A DNA stretch of 6,411 nt from Alistipes sp. (GTDB taxonomy: Bacteria; Bacteroidota; Bacteroidia; Bacteroidales; Rikenellaceae), in the NCBI GenBank assembly GCA_029065825.1, contig JAIEHQ010000185.1:1-6411 (forward strand), written 5' to 3'. Shown in pieces: positions 4,752-6,411 of this stretch. The position numbers and the translations under genes are program-made. Within the stretch, counting starts at the first letter, position 1. The number at the start of each line of letters is the position of its first letter. A model generated the notes under the pieces. The model searched no databases. It worked only from the letters and a program-made list of their open reading frames with translations, and was not told the origin of the DNA.

Positions 4752-6411
4752 TCAATTCAGACCCAGCTCCTGTTCGATACGCCCGATCTTGTCGAGCAGC
4801 TCCGCACGCACCCGCTCGTAGTCGGCCGTCGCAGGGAGCGCCGCCTTGACCCCGAAGTAGAACTTGATCTTGGGCTCGGTGCCCGACGGACGCACCGAAA
4901 CGGTCGTTCCGTCCTCGGTAAACCACTGCAGCACGTTGCTGCGATCCTGCTCGATCGGCGTACGCACACCCGTCTTCAGGTCGATCTGTTCGAGCGACTG
5001 GAAATCATTGATCCGCACCACCGGAGAGCCGAGGATCGACCGCGGAGGCTGCGCCCGGAAATCGGCCATCATACGCTGAATCTGCTCGGCACCCTCCTTG
5101 CCGGTGCGGACCACGGAAACCAGCCCCTCCTGATAGAAACCGTATTTGACATAGAGCTGCTTGAGCCATTCGTAAAGCGAAATACCCATCGTATCGCGGG
5201 CCCATGCAGCCGCCTCGGCCGCCAGCGAGCAGGCCGACACACCGTCCTTATCGCGCACGTAGTCGCCCGCAAGGTAGCCGAAGCTCTCCTCGCCGCCGCC
5301 GATATAGCGCATTCCGGTCCGCTCCGTCTCATGCTGGCGGATGATCTTGGCGATATGCTTGAATCCCGTGAGGCAGTCGTAGCACCGCACGCCGAAGAAA
5401 TCGGCGACGGCATTGGCCATCTGCGAGGTCACGATCGTCTTGATGACATATTCACGACCGTCCAGCCGCCCCAGTTCGGCCCAGCGGGTAAGCTGATAGC
5501 TCAGCAGCAGGGCAAGAGTCTGGTTGCCGTTCAGCAGCACGTAGTTGCCGTGCTCGTCGGGCAGGGCGACACCGATGCGGTCGGAGTCGGGATCGGTCGC
5601 CAGCACCAGGTCGGCCTTGACCTGCTCGGCCAGCGCGATGGCCATCGACATCGTCTCGCGCTCCTCGGGGTTGGGCGACTTGACCGTCGGGAAATCGCCG
5701 TCGATCACGGCCTGCTCGGGCACCAGCCGCACGTCGGTGAAGCCGAAGCGACGGAGCGACTCGGGCACCAGCCGCACGCCGGCACCGTGCATCGGCGAAT
5801 AGACGATCTTCAGATCATGAAACCGCTCGACGCTCTGGGGCGAAAGCGAGAGTTCGCGAATCTTCGCCAGATAGAGGTCATCGAACTCCTCCCCCAGAAT
5901 CTCTATGTTCTCCGGATTGCGGCCGCAGAGGATCTGATCCACCTCGGTAATGCGCTCCACCTCGGCGGTAATGTTCTTGTCGTGCGGCTCGGTAATCTGC
6001 GCGCCGTCGCACCAGTAAACCTTGTAGCCGTTGTACTCCTTGGGATTGTGCGAAGCGGTCACCACCACACCCGACTGGCAGCCCAGCTCGCGGATGGCGA
6101 AGCTCAGCTCGGGAGTCGGCCGCAGCGCATCGAAGAGAAACACCCGGAATCCGTTGGAGGCGAAAATGTCGGCCACGTGCTCGGCGAACATGCGCGAGTT
6201 ATTGCGGCTGTCGTGCGCCACCGCCACACGAACCTCCTCCCCTGCGAAATTCCGCTTCAGATAGTTCGAAAGGCCCTGCGTCGCAGCTCCCACGGTATAG
6301 ATATTCATGCGGTTGCTGCCCACGCCCATAATGCCGCGCAGACCGGCCGTGCCGAATTCGAGATCCTTGTAGAAGCTCTCCACCAACTCCTTACGGTCGT
6401 GATCCATCAGA
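4752..6411 (-). CDS. Phosphoglucomutase/phosphomannomutase (alpha-D-phosphohexomutase), 5' end cut by the window
   Basis: A cytoplasmic alpha-D-phosphohexomutase that interconverts hexose 1- and 6-phosphates, linking glycolysis to nucleotide-sugar and polysaccharide synthesis. Counting from the Met at 6407, the order of family motifs is TASHNP with the phospho-acceptor Ser119 (117-122), the metal-binding loop DPDSDR (272-277), the sugar-binding GGEES (371-375) and the phosphate-binding RPSGTEPKIKFY (506-517). DPDSDR has Ser where DPDADR or DPDGDR is more usual, a mild variant. The Met at 6407 is probably internal: the frame stays open to the window edge (CTG before it), and Bacteroidetes homologs have a further 30 to 40 N-terminal residues before ESFYKDLEFGTAGLRGIMG. 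The gene should therefore be about 580 to 590 residues in full. Substrate choice (glucose or mannose phosphate) cannot be decided from sequence. It ends in TGA and is followed by its own terminator. Confidence 0.93.
   Translation of the reverse strand, partial: LMDHDRKELVESFYKDLEFGTAGLRGIMGVGSNRMNIYTVGAATQGLSNYLKRNFAGEEVRVAVAHDSRNNSRMFAEHVADIFASNGFRVFLFDALRPTPELSFAIRELGCQSGVVVTASHNPKEYNGYKVYWCDGAQITEPHDKNITAEVERITEVDQILCGRNPENIEILGEEFDDLYLAKIRELSLSPQSVERFHDLKIVYSPMHGAGVRLVPESLRRFGFTDVRLVPEQAVIDGDFPTVKSPNPEERETMSMAIALAEQVKADLVLATDPDSDRIGVALPDEHGNYVLLNGNQTLALLLSYQLTRWAELGRLDGREYVIKTIVTSQMANAVADFFGVRCYDCLTGFKHIAKIIRQHETERTGMRYIGGGEESFGYLAGDYVRDKDGVSACSLAAEAAAWARDTMGISLYEWLKQLYVKYGFYQEGLVSVVRTGKEGAEQIQRMMADFRAQPPRSILGSPVVRINDFQSLEQIDLKTGVRTPIEQDRSNVLQWFTEDGTTVSVRPSGTEPKIKFYFGVKAALPATADYERVRAELLDKIGRIEQELGLN

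Overview
The window looks like a core chromosomal segment of a GC-rich member of the Bacteroidales. The proteins read like Bacteroidetes housekeeping families, and there is an exact TAnnTTTG-type promoter element (TACCTTTG) upstream of recA. The high GC content with Bacteroides-like proteins fits an Alistipes-like organism, but that genus assignment is inference. All convincing genes lie on the minus strand, so transcription runs from high to low coordinates. I see no mobile element, CRISPR array, tRNA or rRNA.

Layout in transcription order: (1) 6411-4752, the 3' part of a phospho-hexose mutase (phosphoglucomutase/phosphomannomutase) whose first codons lie outside the window, ended by a strong intrinsic terminator at 4731-4694. 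(2) 4693-4319, a gene-free spacer holding the probable recA promoter and a GC-rich leader of about 160 nt. (3) recA, 4318-3305, intact. (4) A 105-bp spacer with three related arms that can form two mutually exclusive hairpins. (5) 3199-992, a long RelA/SpoT (Rel) (p)ppGpp synthetase/hydrolase gene interrupted by one in-frame TAG at 1906-1904, inside the TGS domain. (6) 972-592, a small predicted single-pass membrane protein of unknown function. (7) 582-196, a HIT-family nucleotide-binding protein, followed by a weak terminator-like hairpin. The left 159 bases hold nothing I can assign.

The rel, small membrane protein and HIT genes are tightly spaced (19 and 9 bp) and are probably one transcript. 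recA may feed into it, because no convincing terminator separates recA from rel and I found no promoter motif directly upstream of rel. The mutase is transcriptionally separate from recA.

The main item of interest is the interrupted rel gene. The stop separates a complete-looking hydrolase plus synthetase half from a complete-looking regulatory half (rest of TGS, helical region, Cys-rich domain, ACT). The reading frame is otherwise unbroken on both sides, and TAG serves as the normal stop of recA and the HIT gene in the same window, which argues against stop-codon reassignment. It could be a recent nonsense mutation, a sequencing error, or a functional split enzyme. Otherwise the region is ordinary, and I find no previously undescribed multi-gene system.
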